From assembly GCA_033032865.1 (NCBI GenBank), contig JAWHQI010000201.1:1737501-1801500 (forward strand): DNA of 64,000 bases. The letters are read 5' to 3'. Position 1 is the first letter of the stretch. Each line of letters begins with the position of its first letter. Below the pieces are notes generated by a model that was not told where the DNA came from, did not search any database, and worked only from the letters and a program-made list of their open reading frames with translations. Position numbers and translations under genes: made by a program. Of the stretch, positions 19,676-30,755 are shown in pieces. The DNA comes from Dactylorhiza incarnata. Lineage: Eukaryota; Streptophyta; Magnoliopsida; Asparagales; Orchidaceae.

Positions 19676-21297
19676 TGATGCGTAAATCTTAGCACACCAC
19701 TATAGGCGGTAGCAAGACTGCGGCACAAAACCACAGTGTACCGATCTTTGAAGTAATATAAAATGGGAGTGATCCCCATGTATCGATCTCGAAGGAACAC
19801 AATAAGGTAGAGTTTACTTTTGAGTAAGGACTTGAGATTGAAGTCCTTTAGGTCGGATGGATTGCGGAAAAGGGGGTGATTTGGATTGTGGAAAATAAAA
19901 GAAAACAACTACAACTACTCCTATGTAATGTCACTATGCAATGCTTCGCCAGGCGGGATGGAAAACTACGTAGGCCTTGAACGCACTACTTCGCTAGGCA
20001 GCTGGACGAGTAGGCAAGCAAATGAGGTGGATAAGTGCGGAATCGAACTGTGCAGGACTTGAGCGCACTGCTTCGTTAGGCGAATGGATTACACGGTCCG
20101 ATATGCCACGCTTCACTAGGCGGATGGAAGAGTAGGCTTGCAGATGGAGTGGGGGGTGATGATGGATGTGGATGGAAAATGGATGGGGCGCACTTCATAC
20201 ACACATATGAACAAAATAATCTCATATAAATGAAATAAACATTATAAATCATAGTTCATAGTGCCATCATCAAAGTATAGAGAAATCTAGCATTTACAAC
20301 TACCAATACAAAGAAATAGAAAGTCAGGAATCGACCCAATCCGAAGCCTTGTCGAAGATTCACGGTTGGAATTGCTGGGTTGTCAATCCGCGTCCAAGCT
20401 CGGTCTTCAAATGCGTCCGGGGTAGAGAAGGCTGCCACTACCTTCCAAAGGCCCGTCTTCTTCGTGTCACGATCACGCCGCATGACCTAGCTTCCTTCTC
20501 CTTCGATATTGCTAGATGTAGGGCCAGATCCCTCTCCATGGAGCTCGAGGATGATGGAGGAGGCCAAAAGGGGTGGAGAACCTGCGGAAATGGTGGAGCT
20601 GGGCGGATAAACGGCGCTGGAAAATGATCCTCCAGAATAGGGCAAGAGATGCATCTTTTATACAAAATAATCAGAAATTTGGTCACGCACGGTCAAATGC
20701 ACGACCGTGCATGAACCGTGCGATATTAATTAAGAATAAAAAAAGACCAGGACAACGAAGCAGGCGCGCCCGTGCGTTTTACTCACGCACGGTCGAAGCC
20801 GACCGTGCGTAAAAACGCACGGGCAAATTCAGAAACCTCGAAATCCGGAAAACAACAGGAGGCCGTGCATTTTATTCGCGCACGGTTGAGACCAACCGTG
20901 CGTGAAGAAAACGCACGAGCGGGGCAGATCAAAATATTGACCAGCCGATCATAGCGCACGACCGCCGCCGACCGTTCGTCAAGTAAACGCACGACCGCGC
21001 GATTCATAAATGATGAATTCTGGGCAATATGGACGATCTGCCCACCTGCACAACACATCCAAACGCTGGGAACACACCTCAAGCACAAGTATAAAAGCAT
21101 AAAAAGAATGGGGAGCACACTGTGCTTGCCCCCAACAATAAAGCACGCAATTGCACACCACAACGGGCCAACATGTGCACTTCCTAAAGAAATGTGATTA
21201 AGTGAAATATAAGCAATACTGAACTAGAAGTGAAGTGCAAGTGCGTGAAAACAAGCCCAGATGAGTCCGAAAATGTGTATAAAATTGGGACTCATCA
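19676..21297 (-). repeat. 3' LTR of LARD-A
   Basis: Visibly diverged from the right LTR (roughly one difference per ten to fifteen bases in the parts I compared), so LARD-A is much older than TAT-1 inside it. A sense-strand TATAAAAG lies at about 20657-20664; the same box is in the right LTR (about 25496) and in LARD-C (about 63950). 20680-21010 is a dense cluster of CGCACGGTC/GACCGTGCG inverted repeats. A short repeated block with GCTTCGCCAGGCGGATGG variants lies at 19940-20130. Confidence 0.85.
20680..21010. repeat. CGCACGGTC / GACCGTGCG inverted-repeat cluster in LARD-A LTR
   Basis: Pairs such as CGCACGGTCGAAGCCGACCGTGCG and CGCGCACGGTTGAGACCAACCGTGCG recur with small changes. The cluster lies in U3 upstream of nothing coding. 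The equivalent in the right LTR is at 25520-25740 and 38466-38520. LARD-B has a related cluster based on CACGATCG/CGATCGTG at 60540-60840. Confidence 0.75.
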
Positions 21298-23474
21298 CAC
21301 AACCAGACTTACCTATTTGCGCATCCCGAGCATACAAATCCGGCGGGATAAGAAAATGGTAGTTAGCGTAGAGAATTGCAAAGAACGAGTCGGATGCGAA
21401 GTATCATACTCATGCAAATTGAAATTTAGTAAATGGAGATTCTAGCTATGTTAACTAATTTACAAAAGTGTTAAAGCATAAGTAGAGATTTAGTTTTACT
21501 CAGATGGTGAATCATGAAGAATTTGTGCGGTCGTGCCCGGTGTGAAAGTAAATAAGCCACTCAGGAGGGTGTTGCAAAAGACTGGAGTTCAGGGATAACT
21601 CCGCAGAAATCCATCAATGATGAGAGCCATAAGCTTGCCCGGTTACACTCTCTCCACGGCACTAGCGAACTCACAAGTTAAATCAGTAGGACTTTCAGGT
21701 TATAATGGGGCTTAGGTTACTGTATGATATTCAATGATAAATGAGATGGCTACGCAACCCAATTGAGTTAACAGATAACGCTGCACGAAAACAAGAACAA
21801 GACCAATGCTAGTGTGACACACCCCCAGTCGTGACTTGAAAACTGGGTGTGTACACAGCCTACTCCAACAAATACCAATTGAATTTTTCTAATACGCTCA
21901 AGGGGTTTCTTTTCATTCCAATTTTTTTAGATTTTTTTCTAACTTCATTTTTTTCAATTATTTTATCCCCCAATTGGTTTTCAAGAATGTATTCAGCACA
22001 CAATATAATTTTTCCACATCACAAAAATTTCATACATCACACCCAAACAAGAAATATAATTTCAGTTAACTCCCTACTTGGTTGCGATAATAGGATAGGC
22101 TTCAAGTTTCAGTGATTGAAAGAAGAGCTGAAACAAAGGAGGGGTAGGCACAAATTGGCTTGCAAAGGTAAGGGTGTAGGTCATGGAAATCAAAGCTCAA
22201 ACTAGCCAACTAGATGGCCTACATCACGCTCAAATTTGTGAGTCGCTCTCACCCATGCTTTAAGAGTCGCTTGGGTCAAGTTCTTAGCCCATGAGATAGA
22301 TAAACCTTCCTTCCGACTCGAGCAACGCACAACTAGTGCTCGCTTACACACAACACCGTGCTACCGTAAATTTCAGTCACATTCATCAAATGAGTAAAAT
22401 AAATCAAAAACTACGCAAAAACACTAATTGTAAATTAAAAGCATAGAGATAATCTAATTTTTACTCAAATTTCTGTGCAAGCACGAATATGCGACTAGAA
22501 CACTACTGGAGTCAACATCATACTCCGACTTGCAATACCTAAACTAACATCCTATTTCAAAATCCCAACCAAAATAAGCATGAACGGAATCACACAAACA
22601 AGTGAGTGCGTGCTCATGTGGATGCTGTGGTGTGTAAAGAAAATAAATAAAACATTTTATGTAAAAGCTTCTAGTATGCAGTGCAATAGTGCACGTGAGT
22701 GGGCACATAAAATGACTCTCCCCAGACTTAATGTAAACAAACCACATAATGCATAACATGAAAATAAAAAAAAGAGCTAGGGGAAGAGAGTACCCAATGC
22801 TCAACAAGTGAGCATACCAAAAGACGCATGAAAATCCAAGGTAAAGCCGTCATACGATGAATCACGACCACCGCCTTCACAAATAGAAAATACCTGCAGG
22901 GGTGAGCTCCGCAAAAGCGAACTAAAACAACACATAACTAACTAATTTTTGACAAAGAAAAAAGAAAAAAAAATAAAAGACATAAATAAGTAAGATAACT
23001 ATTGGGGTTACTGTCATCCCAGCACGACTTATTTAAAAACATAACAGTTCTAGCTAATGGGCGTACGAAAGAGGAAATGAACAGTTAGTTGTTCTAATAT
23101 GCGTGTCGGTAGCGGGTACCGATACGGCGACAGAACAGTTAATCCCCTACCTAAATAATAATACCTGCTTAACACAGGTAGAGGAAATAGGAAGTAAGAA
23201 GATGAGGAAGGCTTGTCCTCACTTGTCTCACCACAAAATAAATCCTTGCCCAACAAGGTGTCATCTCCAGTGAGGCAGCAGGAGGAGAAGGCAATGAGTG
23301 GAGCTTCCTCTACGAATGGGGGATCAACCTCCTCACATAATAGGATGCTCTCATCATTGACTTGAGCATCATGCTCCAAGTCCTCCCGGGGTACCTGTGA
23401 AGACTCAACCTGCACAGGCTCATATAGAGAAAGGGGATCAAGAAATAAAGAAGAAGAAGAACATAAATGGAAAT
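21298..23474 (-). other. LARD-A interior, 3' noncoding part
   Basis: AT-rich, with no conserved ORF. A weak minus-strand frame at 23415-23050 (DLEHDAQVNDESILLCEEVDPPF) could be a frame-shifted continuation of the zinc-knuckle ORF, as its acidic style is the same. 22720-22745 holds a TAAGTCTGGGGAGAG (minus strand), a string I associate with the 3' noncoding region of Athila-like elements. Nothing else recognised between 21298 and 23050. Confidence 0.4.
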
Positions 23475-24293
23475 CTATCGGGGGAGTGATCCCGGTCTCA
23501 CTCCCATTAGGTTGGGGAGTAGAATACTACTAGCATTGTCATCAATGTTGCAGGATTCGGCGGGATTAACAGTGGCCAATCCTAAGATTTGGACTTCCTC
23601 CACCGGTGCTGAGGTAAAATCCTCATCACCTAGAAGGTTATCCTCCTCCATCGGCGTATGCACAATACTTAGATCACCATCCTCATCCTGTGACACATCA
23701 TCAACAATGTTGTCAAAGACGAGCATAGTAGTATGCACAAGAGGGGGAGGAATAGTGGTGAGATAAATGTCAAGCACTGATTCCTCACAAAGAATCGACT
23801 CCACGCACGGTGATATATGCATATGGGGAATGGGCTCAACCATGTCAGAGCCTAGATCAGCCAGACATCTGGTGGCTGTGTCCACATCATCCCCTTCAAA
23901 GCATGAAGATGATACAGGCACATAACCAGATATTGAAGGTGTGCTGCCAGAAGTAGGAGTCGGGATGATCCGGATATCCGGCTCATCATCCTCTTCCAAT
24001 TGGCAAAGATACTCGGCACAATCCTTCAGGGCGTGATCTATTCTTGGGAAAAATAAGCACCGCTTTATATTACTCCTTGGTCCTTGAGGGGCCGGAGAGG
24101 AATATAAAAATGGTGTGTGCGGCGAGGACGAGTGGATATAAGACTTGGGCACGGGGTATGAAGGAGCGTAGGAAAACAATGCTCCATACTCTGGGCCACG
24201 AGAATTATGCCCACCATCTCCAGTAGGGCATTTATCACTAGCGTGGGTGATATCTCCACATCAACGGCAACAAATATTAAATGAAGCCCACAT
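23475..24293 (-). pseudogene. Double CCHC zinc-knuckle ORF of LARD-A
   Basis: Read from ATG at 24293, the frame is open for 273 codons except for one TGA inside the first knuckle. Knuckle 1 reads C-R-stop-C-GDIT-H-ASDK-C (CX2CX4HX4C). Knuckle 2 keeps C....IDHALKDC but its second Cys is Phe. A Pro/Ser/Tyr-rich spacer lies between them, and after knuckle 2 comes QLEEDDE and a long acidic, Ser/Thr-rich tail with no further motif. LARD-B at 62092 has the same layout with knuckle 2 intact. CCHC knuckles bind single-stranded nucleic acid in Gag proteins, so a Gag-like packaging role is plausible (inference). Confidence 0.7.
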
Positions 24294-24488
24294 TGCGTGA
24301 AGATAACTCGATTCAAAAGAAAAATACTATTGAGCAAAATACTACACCCAACAATAATTACTAAAGCAACCTAATATAAAACAGGAAAACGGAATAAGAA
24401 GAACTGAAATAAAATAACGGATGCAATTTACAAATGGAAGAACTTCTCTCGCAGATTCTCCCTCTCCAGAAAACTCACACGACTGTGT

Positions 24489-24506
24489 TCCCCGGCAACG
24501 GCGCCA
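24489..24506 (-). other. Primer-binding site of LARD-A
   Basis: In element sense TGGCGCCGTTGCCGGGGA begins 6 bp after the 5' LTR. This is the tRNA-type primer site (commonly assigned to tRNA-Asp) used by plant Athila and Tat elements, linking the LARD family to that Ty3/gypsy branch. 24294-24488 is the untranslated leader. Confidence 0.88.
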
Positions 24507-24512
24507 AAAACT

Positions 24513-25783
24513 TGATGCACAAATCTTAGCACACCGCTATAGGCGGTAGCAAGACTGCGGCACGAAACGGCAGTGTACTGATCGTTCAAGTAATATAAAA
24601 TGGGAGTGATCCCCAAGTATCGATCTCGAAGGAACATAGTAAGGTGGAGTTTACTTTTGAGGAAGGACTTGAGATTGAAGTCCTTTAGGTCGGATGGATT
24701 GCGGAAAAGGGGGTGATTTGAATTGTGGAAAATAAAAGAAAACAACTACAACTACTCCTATGCAGTGCCACTATGCAATGCTTCGCCAGGCGGGATGGAA
24801 AACTACGTAGGCCTTGAACGCACTACTTTGCTAGGCGGATGGACGAGTAGGCAAGTGGATGAGGTGAATAAGTGCGGAATCAGACTGTGCAGACCTTGAG
24901 CGCACTGCTTCGTTAGGAGAATGGATTACACAGGCCGCTATGCCACGCTTCACTAGGAGGATTGAAGAGTAGGCTTGCGGATGGAGTGGAGGGTGATGAT
25001 GGATGTGGATGGAAAATGGATGGGGGCGCACCTCATACACACATATGAACAAAATAATCTCATATAAATGAAATAATCATTAAAAATCATAGTTCATAGT
25101 GCCATCATCAAAGTTTAGAGAAATCTAGCATTTACAACTACCAATACAAAGAAACAGAAAGTCAGGAATTGACCCAATCTGAAGCCTTGTCGAAGATTCA
25201 CGGTTGGAATCGCTGGGTTGTCAATCCGTGTCCAAGCTCGGTCTTCAACTGCGGCCGTGGTAGAGAAGGCTGTCACTACCTTCCAATGGCCCGTCTTGTT
25301 CGTGTCACGATCCGGCCGCACAACCTAACTTCCTTCTCTTTCAATATTGGTGGATGTGGGGCCAAATCCCTCTCCTTGGAGCTCGAGGATGATGGAGGAG
25401 GCCAAAGGGGGCAGAGAACCTGCGGAAATGGCAGAGCTGGGCGGAAAAATGGCGCTGGAAAATGATCCTCCAGAATAGGGCAAGAGCTGCAGCTTTTATA
25501 CAAATTAATCAGAAATTTGGTCACGCAAAGTCGAACGCACGACCGTGCGTGAACCGTGCGATATTAATTAAGAAAAAAAGACCAGGAAAACGAAGCAGCC
25601 GCGCCCATGCGTTTTACTCACGCACGGTCGAAGCCGACCATGCGTAAAAATGCACGGGCAAATTCAGAAACCTTGAAATCCGGCAAACAACAGGAGGTCG
25701 TGCATTTTGTTCGCGCACGGTTGAGACCAACCGTGTTTGAAGAAAACCCATGAGCGAGGCAGATCACCATATTGACAGCCAAT
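24513..25783 (-). repeat. 5' LTR of LARD-A, left part (continues 38466-38812)
   Basis: Starts TGATGCACAAATC next to the primer site. Split by TAT-1 after CCAAT; the remainder starts at 38466 and ends CATCA at 38812. It carries the same TATA box and CG inverted repeats as the left LTR. Confidence 0.88.
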
Positions 25784-26269
25784 TGTTGGTGCCAAAAATG
25801 GTACCTCCAAAATTCACACTAAAGGGGATGGGAGAAAACTGCGAAGTGCAGGTTACTAAGACAGAAGATGCTGGAAACAAAAGGAAAAAACGATCACGAA
25901 ATGGCAATCACAAAGAAATGAGACCGCTTACACAGGTTGTAAGCTGGAGCCTCGGAGCCAAAAGTGCTTTTCTGGTACCCCTACCCCCCTATTTATAGAC
26001 GAGGGGGCTGCCCAAACGGGCAGAACTGAAAACTACGGGCTGCCCGGGGGTACAGGAGAGCCGGGGCAGGGAAATGGGGTACAAATAACAAAAACAAGAA
26101 GAACGACCAGACCACTTGAGCCGGCGATCTCGCACTATCTTGACCGCTGGGTACTTAGAAAATCCCGGTTGAGGAGGCATCTGCCGATCTGGGCGATCAC
26201 CCAATTCGAGACCGCTGAGACCAGGAAAATTGAACAGTGAGAAGAGGTCGCGGGCTTTCTGGGCAAACA
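25784..26269 (-). repeat. 3' LTR of TAT-1 (486 bp)
   Basis: Differs from the right LTR only by A versus G in the GGC(A/G)ATCAC string (about 25905) and in GACC(A/G)GGAAA (about 26223); both are A here, as expected from cytosine deamination on the other strand. A sense-strand TATA box (CTATAAATAG) lies at 25990-25999. The polypurine side (26270-26285) reads GTGCGGGGATTATTA in sense, a weak tract. Confidence 0.95.
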
Positions 26270-26363
26270 TAATAATCCCCGCACATTTTTAAGTTGCACC
26301 TGGAACTTCGAAAATGTAAGCTTTGACCGCTGAGACCGCGACCACCATTAATGCGGCTTGGTC

Positions 26364-26371
26364 TATAAATA
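26364..26371 (+). promoter_or_regulatory. TATA box of antisense gene A
   Basis: GTCTATAAATACC, with TATAAATA at 26364-26371, lies 88 bp before the ATG of gene A and outside the LTR. It suggests that gene A has its own promoter pointing into the element against pol. Confidence 0.6.
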
Positions 26372-26458
26372 CCGGCTGAAAACTTCATTTTGCAAGACAT
26401 TGAGGAACTCCACTATTCGAGCAGTCTTTGTTAATTGGGCAGGTGCGACCTAGCAAAG

Positions 26459-28690
26459 ATGACTATGCTCGATCTCTTAAAAGCTCTCCCATCGAAAGTG
26501 AACTCTCCTGGAAAAAAGGAAAGTGTCAGCTCAAAGAAAGGAAAGAAGGCACCGAAGATCCTAACAAAAGTGAGCACTTCAAAGGAGACCGCCCGATCTC
26601 CGTTAAAGAAAACTGAGCTTCCTGAGGGCTCGATTGTGCCGGTCTCTGTTGCTTCTAATCCGTCTAATACTTCTTCAGATCCTGTATGGAAATTGCCTGA
26701 CTTTTCCATTTCTTTTAATTGTCAGAAATCCCTGGAGGCACTGAATCAAACATCTTCCAAGCTTCCTGAGACCGTCTCCACCGAGGTCATTCTGGCTGGG
26801 CTGCGTCAGAAGGGAGCTGAGGCTGAATCCTTGAGGCAGAAGATTGCTGACCAGGAGATCGTTGCAAAGGGCAAGAAGAGAAAAAATACAAGTCCATCTA
26901 GTTTGACTTATAAGAGGAGTAGAAGAAATGAGGAAGGGAAAGACGTGACCGCCATGGAGGCGACCAGATTTTCTGAATCCATCAACCTGGAAGACTCCGC
27001 TGAGTTTCAGAAGGTGAATGCTAAGGGCGATCTCCCCTTCCTTCCCACGGTCTCAACCTTACCAAGAGAGGATGATTCTGGATTAATCGCCTACCTTGAT
27101 GAGGTTTCTTCTAACAATTCATCTTTTTCATCATTGCAGGTGTTGGATCCCTTAGAGGCTTCAGCTCTCAGAAATGCCGCCGTTGATGAGGAGATCGCGG
27201 ACAGGGAGAAGGAGATCGCCGACGCAGTGATCAAGGCAAAGGAAGAGGAAAGGAAAAAGATGGAAATGGAAGAGATGGTGAAGAGGAGGAAAGAAAAAGA
27301 GGTAGAGGAACAGAGGGAAAAAGAAGAGAAAGAAAAGGAGAAGGAAGAAAAAGATAAGAAAGAAAAGAGGGAGAAGAGGGAGAAGAAAAAGAAGGAGGAC
27401 GAGGAGAAGAAGAAAGACAAGGAGAAGAAAGAGAAAAAGGAAAGAGAGGAAGAGGAGAAGAGGAGAGAGGCGGCTAAGGCCGTCGAGGAAGGGAAGAAGA
27501 AGGAGGCGGTCAGAGTTGCTGAGGAGAAAGCGGCTCTGATCGCTGAGGAGAGGAAGAAAGAGGCGGTCAGGGTCGCTGAGGAAAAGGCGGCCCTGATCGC
27601 TGAAGAGAGGAAAAAGGCTGAGGTCTTGCAGACTTCGGACAAAAACGGCGAGGAGATCACGGAGAAGCTGCAGATCGCTAAGGAGAAAGCTGTACTTTCT
27701 AGCGGTCTCCCGGATGATTCTCTTCAGGGAGATCGCTCGAACAAGGCTGCAGCAGATTGTGCGGCGGCGGTCTCGATTTCACGAGCTGGTAAGAATAAAA
27801 TGATTCTCCAGTCAGCTGAGTTCCTTCCATTACCTATAGTTCGCTTTGCTTCCCCTGAAAGAAAACACGAGATCGTTTTTATTGAGACCGACAATATCCT
27901 CTTAAGTAACGAAGAATTAAAAAGGAGAAGAAAAGAAGGAGAAAAGCGCAGAAAAGAGGTTTGGAAAGATGGATCTGGAGCGCTTAAGGGGATCAGATCG
28001 TCTTTCTCTGACCGCAGATACCGCGGTCACTAAAGATATCAGAAGAGCTTTACGTGACTGCGGTCTCGACTTCTTTCCAAGTACTCTTTCTATTTATTTA
28101 AAAAGCTTATCTGATCATATGCTCATGATTGACATAACCCATCTCTTATGACCGCAGATAACAGAAATGCTGAGATCGAGGAGGGAGAACTTCCTCAGCC
28201 CATCGAGATCTCCCCTCAGTTAACCAACATCCTTAACCCCATGTTTGAGGATGTTCGTTCTATGCTGATGAGGGAGCGGACTCAGAACGATCAGATCCGT
28301 GATCTCGAAGAAAGATTGCGTTCCAATGAGAAGAGGATTCGTGAGGAATGCGATCTGAGGGTTGCCGAGATCGCGCGAGCTCTGAAGAAGGCTGAAAAAG
28401 AGGCTGAATACTATAGGGGGAAAGCTACGGCGCTGTCCGCGGAAAATGAGAGGCTGAGGAGCGGTCACGGAAAGATGCTGATGCGACCGGGTACCTCCAG
28501 CGATCATCCAGCGGAGAGACCGTAACCTGAAATTGTACTGATCCCCATGGAGCAGGTGGACAAAGAAATGTCGAAAATCCACCGGTCTGCAATGCTGGCT
28601 AATCACAGCCTGGTGTCGGTTATGGCTGCAGTGAACGATATGCAAGATGTCGCAACTCATGTAGGGAGAAACAGGCCTCCTAGGAGATGA
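26459..28690 (+). CDS. Antisense accessory gene A of TAT-1 (coiled-coil, Lys/Glu-rich)
   Basis: I choose ATG 26459 (MTMLDLLKALPSK). The frame is open to TAA 28031-28033. Residues 1-230 are Ser/Pro/Lys-rich with RRNEEGK-type basic clusters. Residues about 240-400 are an extreme Lys/Glu coiled coil with a 19-residue unit (EAVRVAEEKAALIAEERKK) present twice, 57 bp apart. A second open segment in the same frame starts at 28158 after an AG (28156-28157) and holds FEDVRSML and EERLRSNEKRIREE heptads. Phase-compatible donors are GTAAG at 27789 and GTACT at 28081, so one intron is likely. A TAA at 28523-28525 interrupts the frame, which otherwise runs to TGA 28688-28690. TAT-2 has a diverged homologue at 48891. 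Function unknown; no enzyme motif. Confidence 0.6.
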
Positions 28691-28984
28691 ACATTTAACT
28701 TGAGACCGAGCGGTCTCTGGATTTGAACAATATGTTTTGTAAAATTTTACTGTTATTTTCCATATATTTGTGACTTGTTTTGATTTTAATGTTTTGTGCG
28801 GTCTTGATTTGTTGAATTTTGATCTCTTTATGCCTGGGTTGCTTGTATTGCTGCTGTTTTTTATTGATTGAGATCGCCAACCATAGTATGCTTTCTTATA
28901 ATTTTGCATAGGTCGAGCGGTCTGAACATGTTTTGGCTGGGCAGTCTTCAAGATGTAATGATTACGAAATGACCCTTCGTCTTC

Positions 28985-28992
28985 TATAAATA
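28985..28992 (+). promoter_or_regulatory. TATA box of antisense gene B
   Basis: TCTATAAATAGCC lies 35 bp before the ATG of gene B. The TAT-2 homologue has CTCTATAAGTAGC at nearly the same distance (about 51100, ATG 51148), so the box is conserved between diverged copies. Confidence 0.7.
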
Positions 28993-29027
28993 GCCGTCTT
29001 CATGACCTTTATTTTACGCTTTCTTGA

Positions 29028-30755
29028 ATGCGCTCTAAACACCGATCTCATCGACCGCTGAAAATGGTGTCCGCTCGTGCCTCTTCTGCCACCATCTTTC
29101 TGAACGCCGATCACAAACAAGGTCGTCTATCAAAGGATGAATATATCGAATTTATAAAGAAATATATGATCCAAACTCAGGTAGTTGTGAGACCGCCAAC
29201 TGAACAAGAAAGGTTGAACTTTGCGGAGGAGAAAAAGTTTATTATTCCCATCGATCACTTTGAAAATGGGTTGAGGATTCCCCTCCCATGGGAATGGCTT
29301 GAGATCCTGAATTATTACGGCTTCGTGCTTGCCCAGCTGGCCCCGAACTCCATCGGCCTAGTTAATGTCTTCATCAATTACTTGAGATCGGAAAGAGTGA
29401 AGTTTACAATGAATTTGTTCCGCGCAACCTTCACCGCGAAGATCTTGAAGGAAGGCAGAAAGAAGGAAGAGTTCAAAGGGTTGATGTACTTTTCAGCAGA
29501 CGGAATAAAAATCCTGAACCTTCCAAATAAAATCTCTTTTTGGACAGAGAGGTTTCTTGTTTTTGAAGGTGACCTTGGCGGTCTCAAAAACTCGCCTTCT
29601 CCGCGACCTGACAGTATCTTTAAGAAGATAAAAGCGGTCTCAGAAGAGGAGCTGAAAATCCTAGCTTTCTTGGCGGGCAAGAGGATCGATCTTGTTCATT
29701 ATCTAGCGATCTGGCCCGAGATCGCCGAGATTATTCCGGCTGAAAGTAAGCTTTTCTTGCGGTCTCGAATAATTTCCTTTCATACCTTTTGTATGCTTTC
29801 CTAACTTTTTCCCGCTTTTTAGCGACCTTTGTGGTCCCTGTTCAAGATCCTATCTCCCCAGCTGCAGAGGTTCTTACACAGAGGGAGAGGAGGCTGAAGC
29901 GTGAGGCCGACGTGTTCGGCACTACCTCTGAGACCGTCGAGCGAGATTTACCTTTGATCGGTTTCAAAAGAAGAATGAAGGATATCAAAGGAAAGCCCCT
30001 CCTCAAATGGGCGGCCAAAGGAAAGTCTGTGAAGGTGTCCACAGATCTCCCCCTGTGGAGCGGAAAGGTGACCCGTCACGCATATGCGGTCACTTCGGCT
30101 CTGTATGGGAAAAAGAATACAAATGAAATACTGAATATAGAGACCGATGCGCTCCCCGACCTCTGTGCCCAAGTGACCGCTAGAAGTACAATCTTAAATC
30201 ACCATATGGGGCGGTCTCTTCGCAGCGCTCTGGTTGAAATAACTGCCTTGCAAGAAGAAAGAAAAGTGAGAATTTTATTTATATCTTACGAACGCGTTAC
30301 CTATGATCGCGCGGTCTAACATATATCTTTTTTTGTAGCAATTTGAAAAAGCAGCTTATGACCCTGAAAATCCAGCTTTTCAGAGGGCTATGATGCATCA
30401 CATTAAAGAGACCGCCGACCAGGTGCTGAACGAGGTTCGAGGCCGAGGTGGATTCACCGAAGAATATAAGGATGTTACGTTTGCCGATCTTTTCCCTGAC
30501 GCGGCACAGAGGATTGAAGAGCAATCTGCAACTGCCGAAGAGACCGCGGATGTTGCTGATGAGACCGCTGGTCAAGACGAAGATGTTGTGATCGAAGACG
30601 AAGAAAGCGGAAGCCGCTATACCCTGGGTCTGGATTCCAGTTCGAGCTCAAGCTCTGGATCTAGAATTCCAGGGAAAAGCTTAGAAGAATCTTCCGCAGA
30701 AACTGACTCTTCTTCTTCAAGCGAGCGGTCTTCTAAGAGATCAAAGAGAGAGTGA
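29028..30755 (+). CDS. Antisense accessory gene B of TAT-1, three exons (putative gypsy-type transposon domain, Transposase_28-like)
   Basis: Exons 29028-29745, 29823-30265 and 30339-30755 join in frame to a 525-residue protein. The introns are 29746-29822 (GTAAGC...TTTTTAG, phase 1) and 30266-30338 (GTGAGA...TTTGTAG, phase 0), 77 and 73 bp. Each joins different reading frames exactly or removes a stop. Residues about 70-190 (IPIDHFENGLRIPLPWEW, YGFVLAQLAPNSIGLVN, FRATF) match the pattern I know as PF04195, putative gypsy-type transposon. Exon 3 starts QFEKAAYDPENP, then an acidic segment, a Ser run and a basic SKRSKRE end that could be a nuclear signal. ATG 29028 is supported by a conserved MR-K start in TAT-2. 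No stop interrupts it, unlike pol. Role unknown. Confidence 0.75.
29746..29822 (+). other. Intron 1 of gene B
   Basis: Donor AAA/GTAAGC, branch-like TTTCCTAAC, pyrimidine tract, acceptor TTTTTAG. Phase 1. In TAT-2 the same position has GTAAGATTC (51859) to ATCGTAATAG (51974), also phase 1. Confidence 0.8.
30266..30338 (+). other. Intron 2 of gene B
   Basis: Donor AAA/GTGAGA, acceptor TTTTTTTGTAG. Phase 0. TAT-3 keeps an intron here (6304-6374, minus strand) and TAT-2 keeps the acceptor (54234-54235) while its donor has mutated to AT. Confidence 0.8.

Noticed and set aside
20256..20812. ORFs in LARD LTRs repeated at 25115-25647
   Set aside because: They recur because the LTR is duplicated; frames are shifted and truncated between copies.
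27091..27660. Minus-strand 189-codon Ser/Phe-rich ORF
   Set aside because: Mirror of the Lys/Glu-rich coding sequence of gene A; composition artefact.
26435..28033. A 532-codon ORF that looks like a host chromatin or cytoskeleton protein
   Set aside because: It lies between the TAT-1 3' LTR and pol, flanked by the element's TSD, and has a homologue in TAT-2, so it belongs to the retrotransposon. The first codon of the longest frame is TTG; ATG 26459 is a better start.
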